From positions 248,001 to 312,000 of the forward strand of contig NZ_FNUY01000004.1 in assembly GCF_900108245.1 (NCBI RefSeq): a DNA stretch of 64,000 bases, written 5' to 3'. Position numbers and translations under genes: made by a program. Positions 35,415 through 43,609 of the stretch are shown one piece after another. This DNA comes from Allobosea lathyri. GTDB lineage: Bacteria; Pseudomonadota; Alphaproteobacteria; Rhizobiales; Beijerinckiaceae. The notes under the pieces were generated by a model, which saw only the letters and a program-made list of their open reading frames with translations, had not been told where the DNA came from and searched no databases. Within the stretch, counting starts at the first letter, position 1; each line of letters starts with the position of its first letter.

Positions 35415-36416
35415 GTGAACGCACCGCTTTTCCCCAACGGTCCGCAATCCGCCAATTCCTGGCAGTATCGCGCGCTGAACTCGGCCAATCCCGGGCTGAA
35501 CTTCCTGTCCGACGCGCTGCTGGAACTGGTCGCGGAGGGCCATCCCGTGCTCGCAGGCTCCGCCGACCTGCAATATTCCAACGGCCTCAACAAATTCGCC
35601 GCGCAGCATCCCGAACGCTACATCCAGTTCGGCATCTCCGAGCAGAACATGGTCACGGCCGCCGCCGGCCTCGCCACGACCGGGCATATGCCGTTCGTCG
35701 CGACCTTCGCCTCCTTCCTCGGACTGCTCTGCTGTGAGCAGATCCGCATGGACATCGCCTATTGCGCCCAGCCTGTGCGCCTGATCGGCCACCACACCGG
35801 CATCTCGCTGGGCTTCTACGGCACTTCGCATCACGCCACCGAGGACATCGCGACGATGCGCGCCATCGCCGACCTCACCGTGATCTCCCCAGCAGACGGC
35901 CCGCAGCTTGCCGCCGCGATCAAGGCGTCCGCCAGCTGGCCGGAGCCGATCTATTTCCGCATCGGGCGCGGGCGCGAGCCCGACGTCTACGCACCCGGCA
36001 CGCCCTTCGTCATCGGCAAGGCGATCGAACACATGCAGGGCGACGAACTCACCATCATCGCCTGTGGCCTGCCGGTGCATCCCGCGCTCGAGGCGGCCCG
36101 CAAGCTCAATGCGGAGGGCCGCTCGGTTGGCGTCATCGACATGGCAACAGTGAAGCCGCTCGACCGCGAGGCCGTGCTGCGCGCAGCCGGCCGCAGCAAG
36201 ATCCTGATGACGGCCGAGGAACATAACGTGCTCGGCGGCCTTGGCTCGGCGGTCGCCGAAGTGCTGGCCGACGAGGGCTGCGGCATCAAGCTGGTCCGTC
36301 ACGGCATCCATGACGAGTACAGCCTGATCGCGCCACCGACCCATCTCTACGCGCATTACAAGCTCGATGCGGTCGGGATGGAAGAGGTGGCGCGCGCAGC
36401 CCTGGCGCGGATCTGA
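35415..36416 (+). CDS. Transketolase, C-terminal subunit
   Basis: A 333-residue second half of transketolase. The pyrimidine-binding domain has IQFGISEQNMVTAAAGLATT with the catalytic Glu. Other landmarks are THHATEDIATMRAIADLTVI-like text (SHHATEDIATMRAIADLTVI), PIYFRIGRGREPDV and the C-terminal TAEEHNVLGGLGSAVAEVLA. The start codon is GTG 35415, preceded by GGGAGAT. It forms a heterotetramer with the N-terminal subunit. It is probably dedicated to the catabolic locus rather than the central pentose phosphate pathway. Confidence 0.93.
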   Translation: MNAPLFPNGPQSANSWQYRALNSANPGLNFLSDALLELVAEGHPVLAGSADLQYSNGLNKFAAQHPERYIQFGISEQNMVTAAAGLATTGHMPFVATFASFLGLLCCEQIRMDIAYCAQPVRLIGHHTGISLGFYGTSHHATEDIATMRAIADLTVISPADGPQLAAAIKASASWPEPIYFRIGRGREPDVYAPGTPFVIGKAIEHMQGDELTIIACGLPVHPALEAARKLNAEGRSVGVIDMATVKPLDREAVLRAAGRSKILMTAEEHNVLGGLGSAVAEVLADEGCGIKLVRHGIHDEYSLIAPPTHLYAHYKLDAVGMEEVARAALARI

Positions 36417-36432
36417 AGAGACGAAGCTGAGC

Positions 36433-36470
36433 GACGGCGGGGGCAGATGGAGATCCTGAGCCCCGCCGTC
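36433..36470 (+). terminator. Hairpin after the transketolase operon
   Basis: A 10-bp perfect stem GACGGCGGGG (36433-36442) / CCCCGCCGTC (36461-36470) with an 18-base loop begins 16 bases past the stop. No T-run follows. In the rest of the 347-base gap up to the tRNA (36471-36763) I see no reliable gene. Confidence 0.55.
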
Positions 36471-36763
36471 AATGTCAGCTGTGAGCGATATTCATGCGGG
36501 GCCTGCACCGAGAGGCCGGACTGCGAAGCGCCTGCTCTTGAGGCGGAAGCCCGGACGAACACGTCTCGGAATGCGTTGCGGCTCGAGACCGAGCCCCGCC
36601 CAACACAGTGCCTCGGGAACCGCACATGGCAGTGTCCACGCGCACCGGTGCGGTGGCGAAGGAGCCTGTCGGACATAACCTGGATTTTACGGGAACGGCC
36701 GCAAGCGAAACGAAGCGGCGGACCTTTTGTGGGCAAGCTCGAGTGCCTGCTGGCCTAAGTCCG

Positions 36764-36838
36764 TGGCGCTCCCATGGGGAATCGAACCCCAGTTTTCGCC
36801 GTGAGAGGGCGACGTCCTAACCGCTAGACGATGGGAGC
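36764..36838 (-). tRNA. tRNA-Glu (anticodon CTC)
   Basis: On the minus strand GCTCCCA (36838-36832) pairs with TGGGAGC to form the acceptor stem, followed by G73 and an encoded CCA (36766-36764). The D arm contains TAGCGGTTAGGA, and the anticodon stem-loop CGCC-CTCTCAC-GGCG gives CTC at positions 34-36, reading GAG codons. The T arm has GGGGTTCGATTCCCC. All four arms fold, and the sequence matches bacterial tRNA-Glu. Confidence 0.97.
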
Positions 36839-36913
36839 AACGCGGCAAGGGCGTCTGTGTAATCGGACGATCGCCTCGCCGCAACTGCTTTTTCCGCAGT
36901 CGCACAAGATAAT

Positions 36914-36939
36914 CGGCGAGAGATCGAAATCTCCCGCCG
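36914..36939 (-). terminator. Hairpin downstream of the NemA-like gene
   Basis: An 11-bp stem with one mismatch, CGGCGAGAGAT / ATCTCCCGCCG, closes on a CGAA loop between the NemA-like stop (36984) and the tRNA gene. It probably ends the NemA-like transcript. Confidence 0.55.
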
Positions 36940-36983
36940 TGAATCGCTCATGAACAGTCACGACCGAGGCCGGAATTGGCCGC

Positions 36984-38093
36984 TCAGGCGGCCTTTTCGG
37001 CCAGAGCGGGATAGTCGGTATAGCCCTTGGCATCGCCGCCATAGAACGTCTCGACGATCGGCGTGTTGAGCGGCGCATCCCTCTCCAGCCGCTCGACGAG
37101 GTCGGGATTGGCGATAAAAAGCCGCCCGAAGGCGATGGCGTCGGCGCGGCCGGCCTCAATGGTCTCGATCGCGAGTTCGCGGTCGAAGCCGTTATTGGCG
37201 ATGTAAGCGCCCTTGAAGGCCTTGCGCAGCGCGTCATAGTCGAAGGGCAGGAAGTCGCGCGCCTCGCGCGTCGCACCCTCGACAACATGGATGAAGGCGA
37301 TGCCGGCCTGGCTCAACCGGCTGGCGAGATGCTCGAACAACGCCTGGGGATCGGAGTCGCGCGCATCATTGGCCGGGCTCACCGGGGAGATGCGGATGCC
37401 GACGCGGCCCTTCGAGAAAACCTTGGACACCGCCTCGACCACCTCCAGGGCGAAGCGCACGCGATTCTCGATCGAGCCGCCATAGGTGTCCGTCCGCTTG
37501 TTGGAATCGTCGCGCAGGAACTGGTCGATCAGATAGCCATGGGCGCCGTGCAGCTCGACCCCGTCAAAGCCGGCCGCCTTGGCGTTCTCGGCCGCCGCGA
37601 CGAACTCGCCGATGACGGCCGGAATTTCGTCGATGCCGAGTTCGCGCGGCGTCGAGACATCGGCGAAGCCGGATTCGATATAGGTTTTGGTCTTGGCGGG
37701 GATCGGCGAGGGGCTGACGGGCGGCAGATTGCCGGGCTGCAGGGAGACATGGCTGACGCGCCCGACATGCCAGAGCTGCGCGACGATCTTGCCACCCTTG
37801 GCATGCACCGCATCGGTCACAGCCTTCCAGCCGGCGATCTGCTGCTGGCTGTACATGCCGGGTGTCCAGACATAGCCCTGGCCCTGCTGCGACACTTGCG
37901 TCCCTTCGGAGATGATCAGGCCCGCGCCGGCGCGCTGGCTGTAATATTCGACATTCAGCGGATTGGGCGCGTCATTGCCGCGCGTCGCACGATTGCGCGT
38001 CAGCGGCGCCATGACGACACGGTTGCGGATCGCAATGTCGCCGATCTTGAACGGGGTAAAAAGCGCGGGAACGGATTCGATAGGCTGGCTCAT
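36984..38093 (-). CDS. nemA: Old-yellow-enzyme family ene-reductase, NemA type
   Basis: A 369-residue FMN-dependent reductase of N-ethylmaleimide reductase length: LFTPFKIGDIAIRNRVVMAP, LTRNRA, LIISEGTQVSQQGQGYVWTP, QLWHVGRVSH, FDGVELHGAHGYLIDQFLRD and TDTYGGSIENRVRF. The YGGSIENR and HGAHGYL motifs (His/His substrate pair, catalytic Tyr) are intact. ATG 38093 has AAGGA upstream on the minus strand; a far longer open frame is spurious. It reduces activated C=C bonds or nitro compounds with NADPH. Divergent from comF. Confidence 0.94.
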   Translation of the reverse strand: MSQPIESVPALFTPFKIGDIAIRNRVVMAPLTRNRATRGNDAPNPLNVEYYSQRAGAGLIISEGTQVSQQGQGYVWTPGMYSQQQIAGWKAVTDAVHAKGGKIVAQLWHVGRVSHVSLQPGNLPPVSPSPIPAKTKTYIESGFADVSTPRELGIDEIPAVIGEFVAAAENAKAAGFDGVELHGAHGYLIDQFLRDDSNKRTDTYGGSIENRVRFALEVVEAVSKVFSKGRVGIRISPVSPANDARDSDPQALFEHLASRLSQAGIAFIHVVEGATREARDFLPFDYDALRKAFKGAYIANNGFDRELAIETIEAGRADAIAFGRLFIANPDLVERLERDAPLNTPIVETFYGGDAKGYTDYPALAEKAA

Positions 38094-38273
38094 CGGAATT
38101 GTCCTTCGGATCGCATGGCCTGATGGTAGATGGATGGCAGTGCTGGCTTTGCAGGCTCGCCTCGCCGCGCCGGTCGGGGGAGTAGATAGGCGCGGGCAGG
38201 GCGCCATGGCAGGGGGGCGGATGCGCGCTTGCATCAACAAGGTCGAATATTCCCGCAAAAGCACCGAGGACAG

Positions 38274-39089
38274 ATGATACCTGTCGAGCAAGACGGACCT
38301 CCGGAGCATAAATTCCCTTTTCGCGCCCTGCCCTTCCGCGCCGCCCGCTGGAGTGCCGCGGCGCTGCGCAGCGGTCTGCGCGGTGTGATCGGCATCGTCT
38401 ATCCGCCCAGCTGCATCGCCTGCCAGGCCGCCACGGGAGAGGCTCAGGCACTCTGCGCGACCTGCTGGGGCGATATCGGCTTCATCGAGCGGCCCTATTG
38501 CGAGAGACTGGGAACGCCCTTCGCAGTCGACCTGGGCGCCGGCCTCCTCTCCCCCGCGGCCATCGCCGATCCGCCGGTGTTCACGCGGGCGCGGGCGGTA
38601 TGCCGCTTCGACGGCACCGCGCGCGAACTCGTGCACCGGCTGAAATATGGCGACCGGGTCGAGCTGGGACTGACGCTGGGCCGGATGATGGCACAGGCCG
38701 GGCGTGAATTGCTTGGTGATGCCGATCTGATTGTGCCGGTGCCCCTGCATCGTACGCGGCTATGGAGCCGCCGTTTCAACCAGGCCGCCGTCCTGGCGAG
38801 GGTCGTGTCCAACGTCAGCGGCGTCGCGCTGTCGCCGCTCGCTTTGGCGCGCGTCAAACGCACACGTCAGCAGGTCGGGCTGACGCGGCCCCAGCGCGCC
38901 GACAATCTACAGGGCGCGTTCAAGGTCCCGGCCGGCGCGAAGCCGCAGATCGAAGGCCGTCGCATCCTGCTGATCGACGATGTGCTGACGACGGGCTCGA
39001 CCGCCAACGCCGCCGCACGCGCGCTGCTGCGGGCCGGAGCACGCGATGTTGATATGCTCACCTTCGCCCGGGTCGTGACGGATGCATGA
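38274..39089 (+). CDS. comF: ComF family phosphoribosyltransferase-like protein
   Basis: A 271-residue protein. An N-terminal zinc-like Cys cluster (YPPSCIACQAATGEAQALCATCW) precedes a phosphoribosyltransferase domain with ELVHRLKYGDRVELG, RRFNQAAVLA, RVKRTRQQVGLTRPQRADNL and the PRPP loop ILLIDDVLTTGST. ATG 38274 is preceded by GAGG at 38266-38269; a GTG/ATG further upstream has no site. ComF proteins take part in DNA uptake in competent bacteria, but in alphaproteobacteria the role is unclear. It is followed 31 bases later by grxC. Confidence 0.92.
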   Translation: MIPVEQDGPPEHKFPFRALPFRAARWSAAALRSGLRGVIGIVYPPSCIACQAATGEAQALCATCWGDIGFIERPYCERLGTPFAVDLGAGLLSPAAIADPPVFTRARAVCRFDGTARELVHRLKYGDRVELGLTLGRMMAQAGRELLGDADLIVPVPLHRTRLWSRRFNQAAVLARVVSNVSGVALSPLALARVKRTRQQVGLTRPQRADNLQGAFKVPAGAKPQIEGRRILLIDDVLTTGSTANAAARALLRAGARDVDMLTFARVVTDA

Positions 39090-39120
39090 CGAGTGACTAC
39101 ATAGGTTTCAGCGCAATCAC

Positions 39121-39390
39121 ATGGACGCCCCGATGCCTCCCGTCACGATCTACACCACCTCCTGGTGCCCTTATTGCACCGCCGCCAAGGCGCTGCTGAC
39201 GAAAAAGGGCATCGCCTTCGACGAAATCGGTGTCGACGGCAAGCCGGAACTGCGCCAGGCGATGACCGCTAGAGCGGGCGGCCGGACATCGGTTCCGCAG
39301 ATTTTCATCGGCGACCACCATGTCGGCGGCTCGGATGATCTTCATGCGCTCGAGGCGCGGGGCGAACTCGACACGCTTCTGGCGGCCTGA
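39121..39390 (+). CDS. grxC: Glutaredoxin 3
   Basis: An 89-residue class I glutaredoxin with the dithiol active site C16-P-Y-C19 (WCPYC), the TSVPQIFI cis-Pro loop and GGSDDLHAL glutathione-binding end. It reduces disulfides and mixed glutathione disulfides in the cytosol. The comF-grxC-DUF1178 order is conserved in many Rhizobiales as far as I recall. Confidence 0.95.
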   Translation: MDAPMPPVTIYTTSWCPYCTAAKALLTKKGIAFDEIGVDGKPELRQAMTARAGGRTSVPQIFIGDHHVGGSDDLHALEARGELDTLLAA

Positions 39391-39539
39391 GGCCATCGGA
39401 ACGCGTTCGCCAGTGCCAAAGCATCGGCAGGACGTCTCGGCATGCCCAGAGGGCGCAGCGCCGCGATACAGGACTTGTAGAGACCGGGCATGTGCTTATC
39501 TCCCGGAGTCGCGGCCTGTCGCCGCCCGGTTGAAGTGAG

Positions 39540-40031
39540 ATGATCCGATACACCCTGATCTGCGACAACACGCACGACTTCGAAAGCTGGTTTTCGACCT
39601 CAGCCAGCTTCGAGGAACAGGCCGCGCGCGGTCTCGTGTCCTGCCCGGTCTGCGGCAGCGTCAAGGTCGAGCGTGCGATCATGGCGCCCAATGTCGCCCG
39701 TACCGATCGCGAGCGCCGGATCGCAGCCCCTGCCGCGCCCCCGGCGGCATCGGGGGACACGGCGGTAGCGGCGGGAGCGTCCGCGCCCGTCGCCCTGATC
39801 GGTGAGAAGGAGATCGCCTTCCGCGAGATGCTCAGCGCCCTGCACAAGCATGTCACCGAAAATGCCGAGCATGTCGGCCCGCGCTTTGCCGAAGAGGCGC
39901 TGAAGATCCATCATGGCGAGAGCGACGGTCGCGCCATCTATGGCGAGGCGACGCAGGAAGACGCCCGCATGCTGCATGAGGAAGGCGTCGAGTTCATGCC
40001 GCTGCCGCGCCTGCCGGGTGCGCGCAACTAG
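39540..40031 (+). CDS. DUF1178 family protein
   Basis: A 163-residue protein. It begins IRYTLICDNTHDFESWFSTS and then has VSCPVCGSVKVERAIMAPNV, a CxxC zinc-ribbon-like element (with the earlier Cys8), and ends with EDARMLHEEGVEFMPLPRLP. This layout defines DUF1178 and is common in alphaproteobacteria next to grxC. The middle is Ala/Pro-rich and variable. Function unknown; a metal- or nucleic-acid-binding role is suggested only by the CxxC. Confidence 0.92.
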   Translation: MIRYTLICDNTHDFESWFSTSASFEEQAARGLVSCPVCGSVKVERAIMAPNVARTDRERRIAAPAAPPAASGDTAVAAGASAPVALIGEKEIAFREMLSALHKHVTENAEHVGPRFAEEALKIHHGESDGRAIYGEATQEDARMLHEEGVEFMPLPRLPGARN

Positions 40032-40192
40032 GGCTGCGGCGGACCGCAAGTTTGCATTTCGGTCGCTGACGTCGCGACATCGTCACACAACGACGCCCCT
40101 AGCCTAACGTCTCGTTCGACCTTTCGGCCGCTCTGGCGTTATTCTCGCCGCAGTGCAACATTGAGATTGCTTTGCGAAGAGGGTGGAACGGC

Positions 40193-42220
40193 ATGAATGC
40201 GATCAACCCCGCCGGCGACACGTCCACGTCCCGCGAGAAGGCGGCGCCGCGCGACAAGCCCATTCCTCGCGATAAGCCCTGGATCTTCCGCACCTATGCG
40301 GGACATTCCGATGCATCGGAATCCAACAAGCTCTATCGCAACAACCTCGCCAAGGGGCAGACGGGCCTCTCGGTCGCCTTCGATCTGCCGACGCAGACCG
40401 GCTACGACCCCGACCATGTCCTGTCGCGTGGCGAGGTCGGCAAGGTCGGTGTCCCCGTCAGCCATCTCGGCGATATGCGGGCCCTCTTCGCCGACATTCC
40501 GCTCGCCCAGATGAACACCTCGATGACGATCAACGCGACGGCGGCCTGGCTGCTCTCGCTCTACATCGCGGTGGCCGACGAGCAGGGCGCACCGCGCCAT
40601 CTCCTGCAGGGCACGACGCAGAACGATCTCGTCAAAGAATACCTCTCGCGCGGAACCTACGTGTTCCCGCCCCGCCCCTCGATGGCGCTGACCACCGATA
40701 TCGTCGTGTTCACGGCTCGCGAACTGCCGAAATGGAACCCGACAAATGTCTGCTCCTACCATCTGCAGGAAGCTGGCGCCTCGCCGGTGCAGGAACTCTC
40801 CTTCGCGCTTGCCACCGCCATAGCCCTGCTCGATTCGATCCGCGCCCGGCCCGAGGTCAGCGCCGAGGAGTTTCCCGATGTCGTCGGGCGCATCTCCTTC
40901 TTCGTCAATGCCGGCATGCGCTTCGTCACCGAACTCTGCAAGATGCGGGCTTTCGTCGAGCTCTGGGACGAGATCACCCTGGGCAGATATGGCGTCGCCG
41001 ACGATGCCATGCGCCGGTTCCGCTATGGCGTGCAGGTCAATTCGCTGGGGCTGACAGAGCCGCAGCCCGAGAACAATGTCTACCGCATCCTGATCGAGAT
41101 GCTGGCGGTGACGCTGTCGAAGAAGGCGCGCGCGCGGGCCGTTCAGCTCCCCGCCTGGAACGAGGCGCTCGGTCTTCCCCGCCCCTTCGACCAGCAATGG
41201 TCGCTGCGCATGCAGCAGGTGCTGGCCTATGAGACCGACCTGCTCGAATTCGGCGATATATTCGACGGCTCGACCGTGATCGACGCCAAGGTCGCCGACC
41301 TCAAGGCTGCGGCTCTCGAAGAACTCGCCAAGATCGACGACATGGGCGGCGCGCTGGCCGCGATCGAGACCGGCTACATGAAGCAGGCACTGGTCGAGAA
41401 CGGCGCGCGCCGCATCGAAGCGATCGAACGCGGCGAGCAGATCGTCATCGGCGTCAACAAATTCACCAACACGGAGCCCTCCCCGCTCTCGGCCGGCGAA
41501 GGCAATGTCGTCACCGTCCCGGATTCCGTCGAGTTGGAGGCAATCGGCCGGCTCAAGACCTGGCGCTCGGCCCGCGACGGCAAATCGGCCGAAGCCGCGC
41601 TGGCTGAACTGGCGTCGGCCGCCAAGGAGGCGCGCAATGTGATGCCGGCCTCGATCGCCTGCGCCAAGGCGGGCGTCACCACCGGCGAATGGGCGCAGAC
41701 CCTGCGCGAGATTTTTGGCGAGTACCGTGCTCCCACCGGGGTCGATACGACGAAGCTCGGCGACGATGCCGGCCTTGCGACCGTCAAGGCTGCCGTCGCC
41801 CGCGCCACCGAAAAGCTCGGCCGCCCGCCACGCTTCCTCGTCGGCAAGCCCGGACTGGACGGCCATTCCAATGGCGCCGAACAGATCGCCGTCAGGGCGC
41901 GCGACGCCGGCATGGCGGTGAGCTATGGCGGCATCCGCCAGACGCCCGACGAGATCGTGACGCAGGCGCAGGAGACGAAGGCCGACATCATCGGCCTCTC
42001 GATCCTGTCAGGCTCTCATCTGCCACTGGTCCGAGACGTCACCGCGCGGCTGCGGGTCGCCGGCATGAATATTCCCGTGGTCGTTGGCGGCATCATTCCG
42101 CCCGATGATGAGAACGCGCTGCGCAATATGGGCGTGGCGGCGGTCTATACGCCCAAGGATTTCGCGCTGGACGGCATCATCGCCGATGTCGCGGGGCTCG
42201 CGGCCAAGGGGCGGGACTAG
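40193..42220 (+). CDS. ecm: Ethylmalonyl-CoA mutase (MeaA/Ecm)
   Basis: A 675-residue B12-dependent acyl-CoA mutase. The catalytic barrel starts WIFRTYAGHSDASESNKLYR and includes GLSVAFDLPTQTGYDPDHVL and QMNTSMTINATAAWLLSLYI. The C-terminal cobalamin domain has GKPGLDGHSNGAEQIA, with the lower axial ligand at H558, then the GLSILSGSH loop. The length and the YAGHSDAS motif fit MeaA/ethylmalonyl-CoA mutase rather than methylmalonyl-CoA mutase (over 700 residues, TYPRT motif). It converts ethylmalonyl-CoA to methylsuccinyl-CoA in the ethylmalonyl-CoA pathway, which assimilates acetyl-CoA without isocitrate lyase. Confidence 0.93.
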   Translation: MNAINPAGDTSTSREKAAPRDKPIPRDKPWIFRTYAGHSDASESNKLYRNNLAKGQTGLSVAFDLPTQTGYDPDHVLSRGEVGKVGVPVSHLGDMRALFADIPLAQMNTSMTINATAAWLLSLYIAVADEQGAPRHLLQGTTQNDLVKEYLSRGTYVFPPRPSMALTTDIVVFTARELPKWNPTNVCSYHLQEAGASPVQELSFALATAIALLDSIRARPEVSAEEFPDVVGRISFFVNAGMRFVTELCKMRAFVELWDEITLGRYGVADDAMRRFRYGVQVNSLGLTEPQPENNVYRILIEMLAVTLSKKARARAVQLPAWNEALGLPRPFDQQWSLRMQQVLAYETDLLEFGDIFDGSTVIDAKVADLKAAALEELAKIDDMGGALAAIETGYMKQALVENGARRIEAIERGEQIVIGVNKFTNTEPSPLSAGEGNVVTVPDSVELEAIGRLKTWRSARDGKSAEAALAELASAAKEARNVMPASIACAKAGVTTGEWAQTLREIFGEYRAPTGVDTTKLGDDAGLATVKAAVARATEKLGRPPRFLVGKPGLDGHSNGAEQIAVRARDAGMAVSYGGIRQTPDEIVTQAQETKADIIGLSILSGSHLPLVRDVTARLRVAGMNIPVVVGGIIPPDDENALRNMGVAAVYTPKDFALDGIIADVAGLAAKGRD

Positions 42221-42244
42221 CCGTCATTCTCCGTGCCCATTTCC

Positions 42245-42335
42245 GTCATGGTCGGGCTTGTCCCGACCATCCACGTCTTCGTTGATCGAATGCGGTGTTC
42301 AAGACGTGGATGCTCGCCACAAGGGCGAGCATGAC
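42245..42335. repeat. Palindromic intergenic repeat (multi-stem)
   Basis: Nested inverted repeats: GTCAT/ATGAC at the ends, GGTCGGG / CCCGACC, CCACGTCTT / AAGACGTGG and GCTCGCC / GGCGAGC. This matches a mobile-looking extragenic repeat type that I recall from Bradyrhizobiaceae/Bosea-like genomes. It fills most of the gap between ecm and the J-domain gene and may form a bidirectional terminator. Confidence 0.75.
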
Positions 42336-42436
42336 GGCGATAATCTCAGACCATGCTACTGTCTTGAGTTCCGTGAGCACCGGAAGCGCAGGCGGGCGCG
42401 TCAGGCGGCCGCCCCAGTAGAATTCGCGCCCTCGGC

Positions 42437-43054
42437 TCAGACCATACCCACCATCTTGAGCTGCTGATACGCCTTCAGGATCTCCTGCAGCGTGCCTTCG
42501 CGCGAGCGGTCGCCGCCATTGGCGTCGGGGTGGAAGCGCTTCACCAGCTCCTTGTAGCGCGCCTTGATCGCAGCGGAATCGGCGGTGAAGTCGAGATTGA
42601 GAGTTTCCAGCGCCTTGCGCGCGACGACACCGACGCGCGGCTCCGGATTGGCCGCTTCCTGGGTCCGGCGCGAACCGAAGATGTTGAAGGCGTCCTGCAC
42701 GTCGGGAGCCTCGCCGCCGCCCGCCACGCGTCCGCGCTGCGCCATGCGCGCCGCCTTGGAATTGACGCCGAGCTTCCAGGTCGGGCGATGGCCGATCGCG
42801 GCATCCTTGGCGTATTCCGCCAGCGCCTCGTCGTTCATGCCCGCAAAATAATTGTAGGTCGCGTTGTAGGCCTTCACATGCTCCATGCAGAATAGGAAGA
42901 ACTTGCCTTCGCGGCCGCGGCCCTGCGGCGCGCGGAATTCGCCCGGCCGCTTGCAGCCGGGATGGTCGCATGGCGTGGCATGCGTCTCCTCGACCGCTTC
43001 CGGTCCGGAAGGGCCAATTCTGATACGGTCGAATAGGCGTGAGTTGAAGTTCAT
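42437..43054 (-). CDS. J-domain (DnaJ-class) protein
   Basis: A 205-residue protein whose J-domain is C-terminal. The HPD motif is H175-P176-D177 (KELVKRFHPDANGGD), preceded by FTADSAAIKARYKEL. The N-terminal part has cysteines and histidines (C29, H31, C34, C56, H59) in a zinc-finger-like arrangement (PCDHPGCKRPGEF, LFCMEH). It presumably recruits Hsp70 (DnaK) to a specific client. It is divergent from bolA; this pairing is frequent in alphaproteobacteria. Confidence 0.92.
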   Translation of the reverse strand: MNFNSRLFDRIRIGPSGPEAVEETHATPCDHPGCKRPGEFRAPQGRGREGKFFLFCMEHVKAYNATYNYFAGMNDEALAEYAKDAAIGHRPTWKLGVNSKAARMAQRGRVAGGGEAPDVQDAFNIFGSRRTQEAANPEPRVGVVARKALETLNLDFTADSAAIKARYKELVKRFHPDANGGDRSREGTLQEILKAYQQLKMVGMV

Positions 43055-43166
43055 CGTCGAATGGTTATGAGACGCAAGGGTTGAACCGGCAAGTGCGACG
43101 CAGCGCGCAATCGCCGGAATGACAAAAGTTCATCGCACCAGAGATCATCGGAACAGTGTCGCGATC

Positions 43167-43439
43167 ATGACCGCAATGGCTGAACGGATCACCAAGAAAC
43201 TGGAAGAGGCCTTATCGCCACAGCGCCTCGCCGTGATCGACGAGTCGCACCAGCATCAGGGCCATGGCGGCTGGCGCGAAGGCGGCGAAACTCATTTCAG
43301 GGTCGATATCGTGTCTGAGGCCTTCGTCGGCAAGAGCCGGCTGGAACGTCACCGGCTCGTCAACGCCGCCCTGGTGCAGGAATTGGCCGACCGGGTGCAC
43401 GCGCTGGCGATCGTCGCGCGTACACCGAACGAGGCCTGA
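43167..43439 (+). CDS. bolA: BolA family protein
   Basis: A 90-residue BolA protein: ERITKKLEEALSPQRLAVID, then HFRVDIVSEAFVGKSRLERHR with the conserved FxG and RH residues, and VHALAIVARTP at the end. BolA proteins bind glutaredoxin-held Fe-S clusters and influence iron metabolism and morphology. ATG 43167 is chosen; ATG 43176 is possible, and a longer frame from 43119 would add an unlikely basic leader. Confidence 0.93.
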   Translation: MTAMAERITKKLEEALSPQRLAVIDESHQHQGHGGWREGGETHFRVDIVSEAFVGKSRLERHRLVNAALVQELADRVHALAIVARTPNEA

Positions 43440-43463
43440 GCGCCCGTTTGAAAGTTCCTATAG

Positions 43464-43579
43464 CCCTCATCCTGAGGAGCCATTTCGTCAGGAATGGCGT
43501 CTCGAAGGATGTTCCAGATGGTTCGGGAGCCTCCTGAACCATCGTTCGAGACGTCGCTTCGCGGCTCCTCAGGATGAGG
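43464..43579. repeat. Long inverted intergenic repeat
   Basis: The 18-base arm CCCTCATCCTGAGGAGCC (43464-43481) is the exact inverse of GGCTCCTCAGGATGAGGG (43562-43579), with further internal symmetry (CGTCTCGAAG / CGTTCGAGACG-like). This resembles the abundant CCTCATCCTGAGGAGC extragenic palindrome of Rhizobiales. It lies between convergent bolA and MFS genes and may terminate both. Confidence 0.8.
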
Positions 43580-43609
43580 GCTGGATTATCAAACAGTCTC
43601 TGAGCGCCG

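Noticed and set aside
36447-36758. A 103-residue frame in the gap between transketolase and tRNA-Glu
   Set aside because: No ribosome-binding site; Arg/Cys-rich sequence without pattern; overlaps the hairpin after the transketolase operon.
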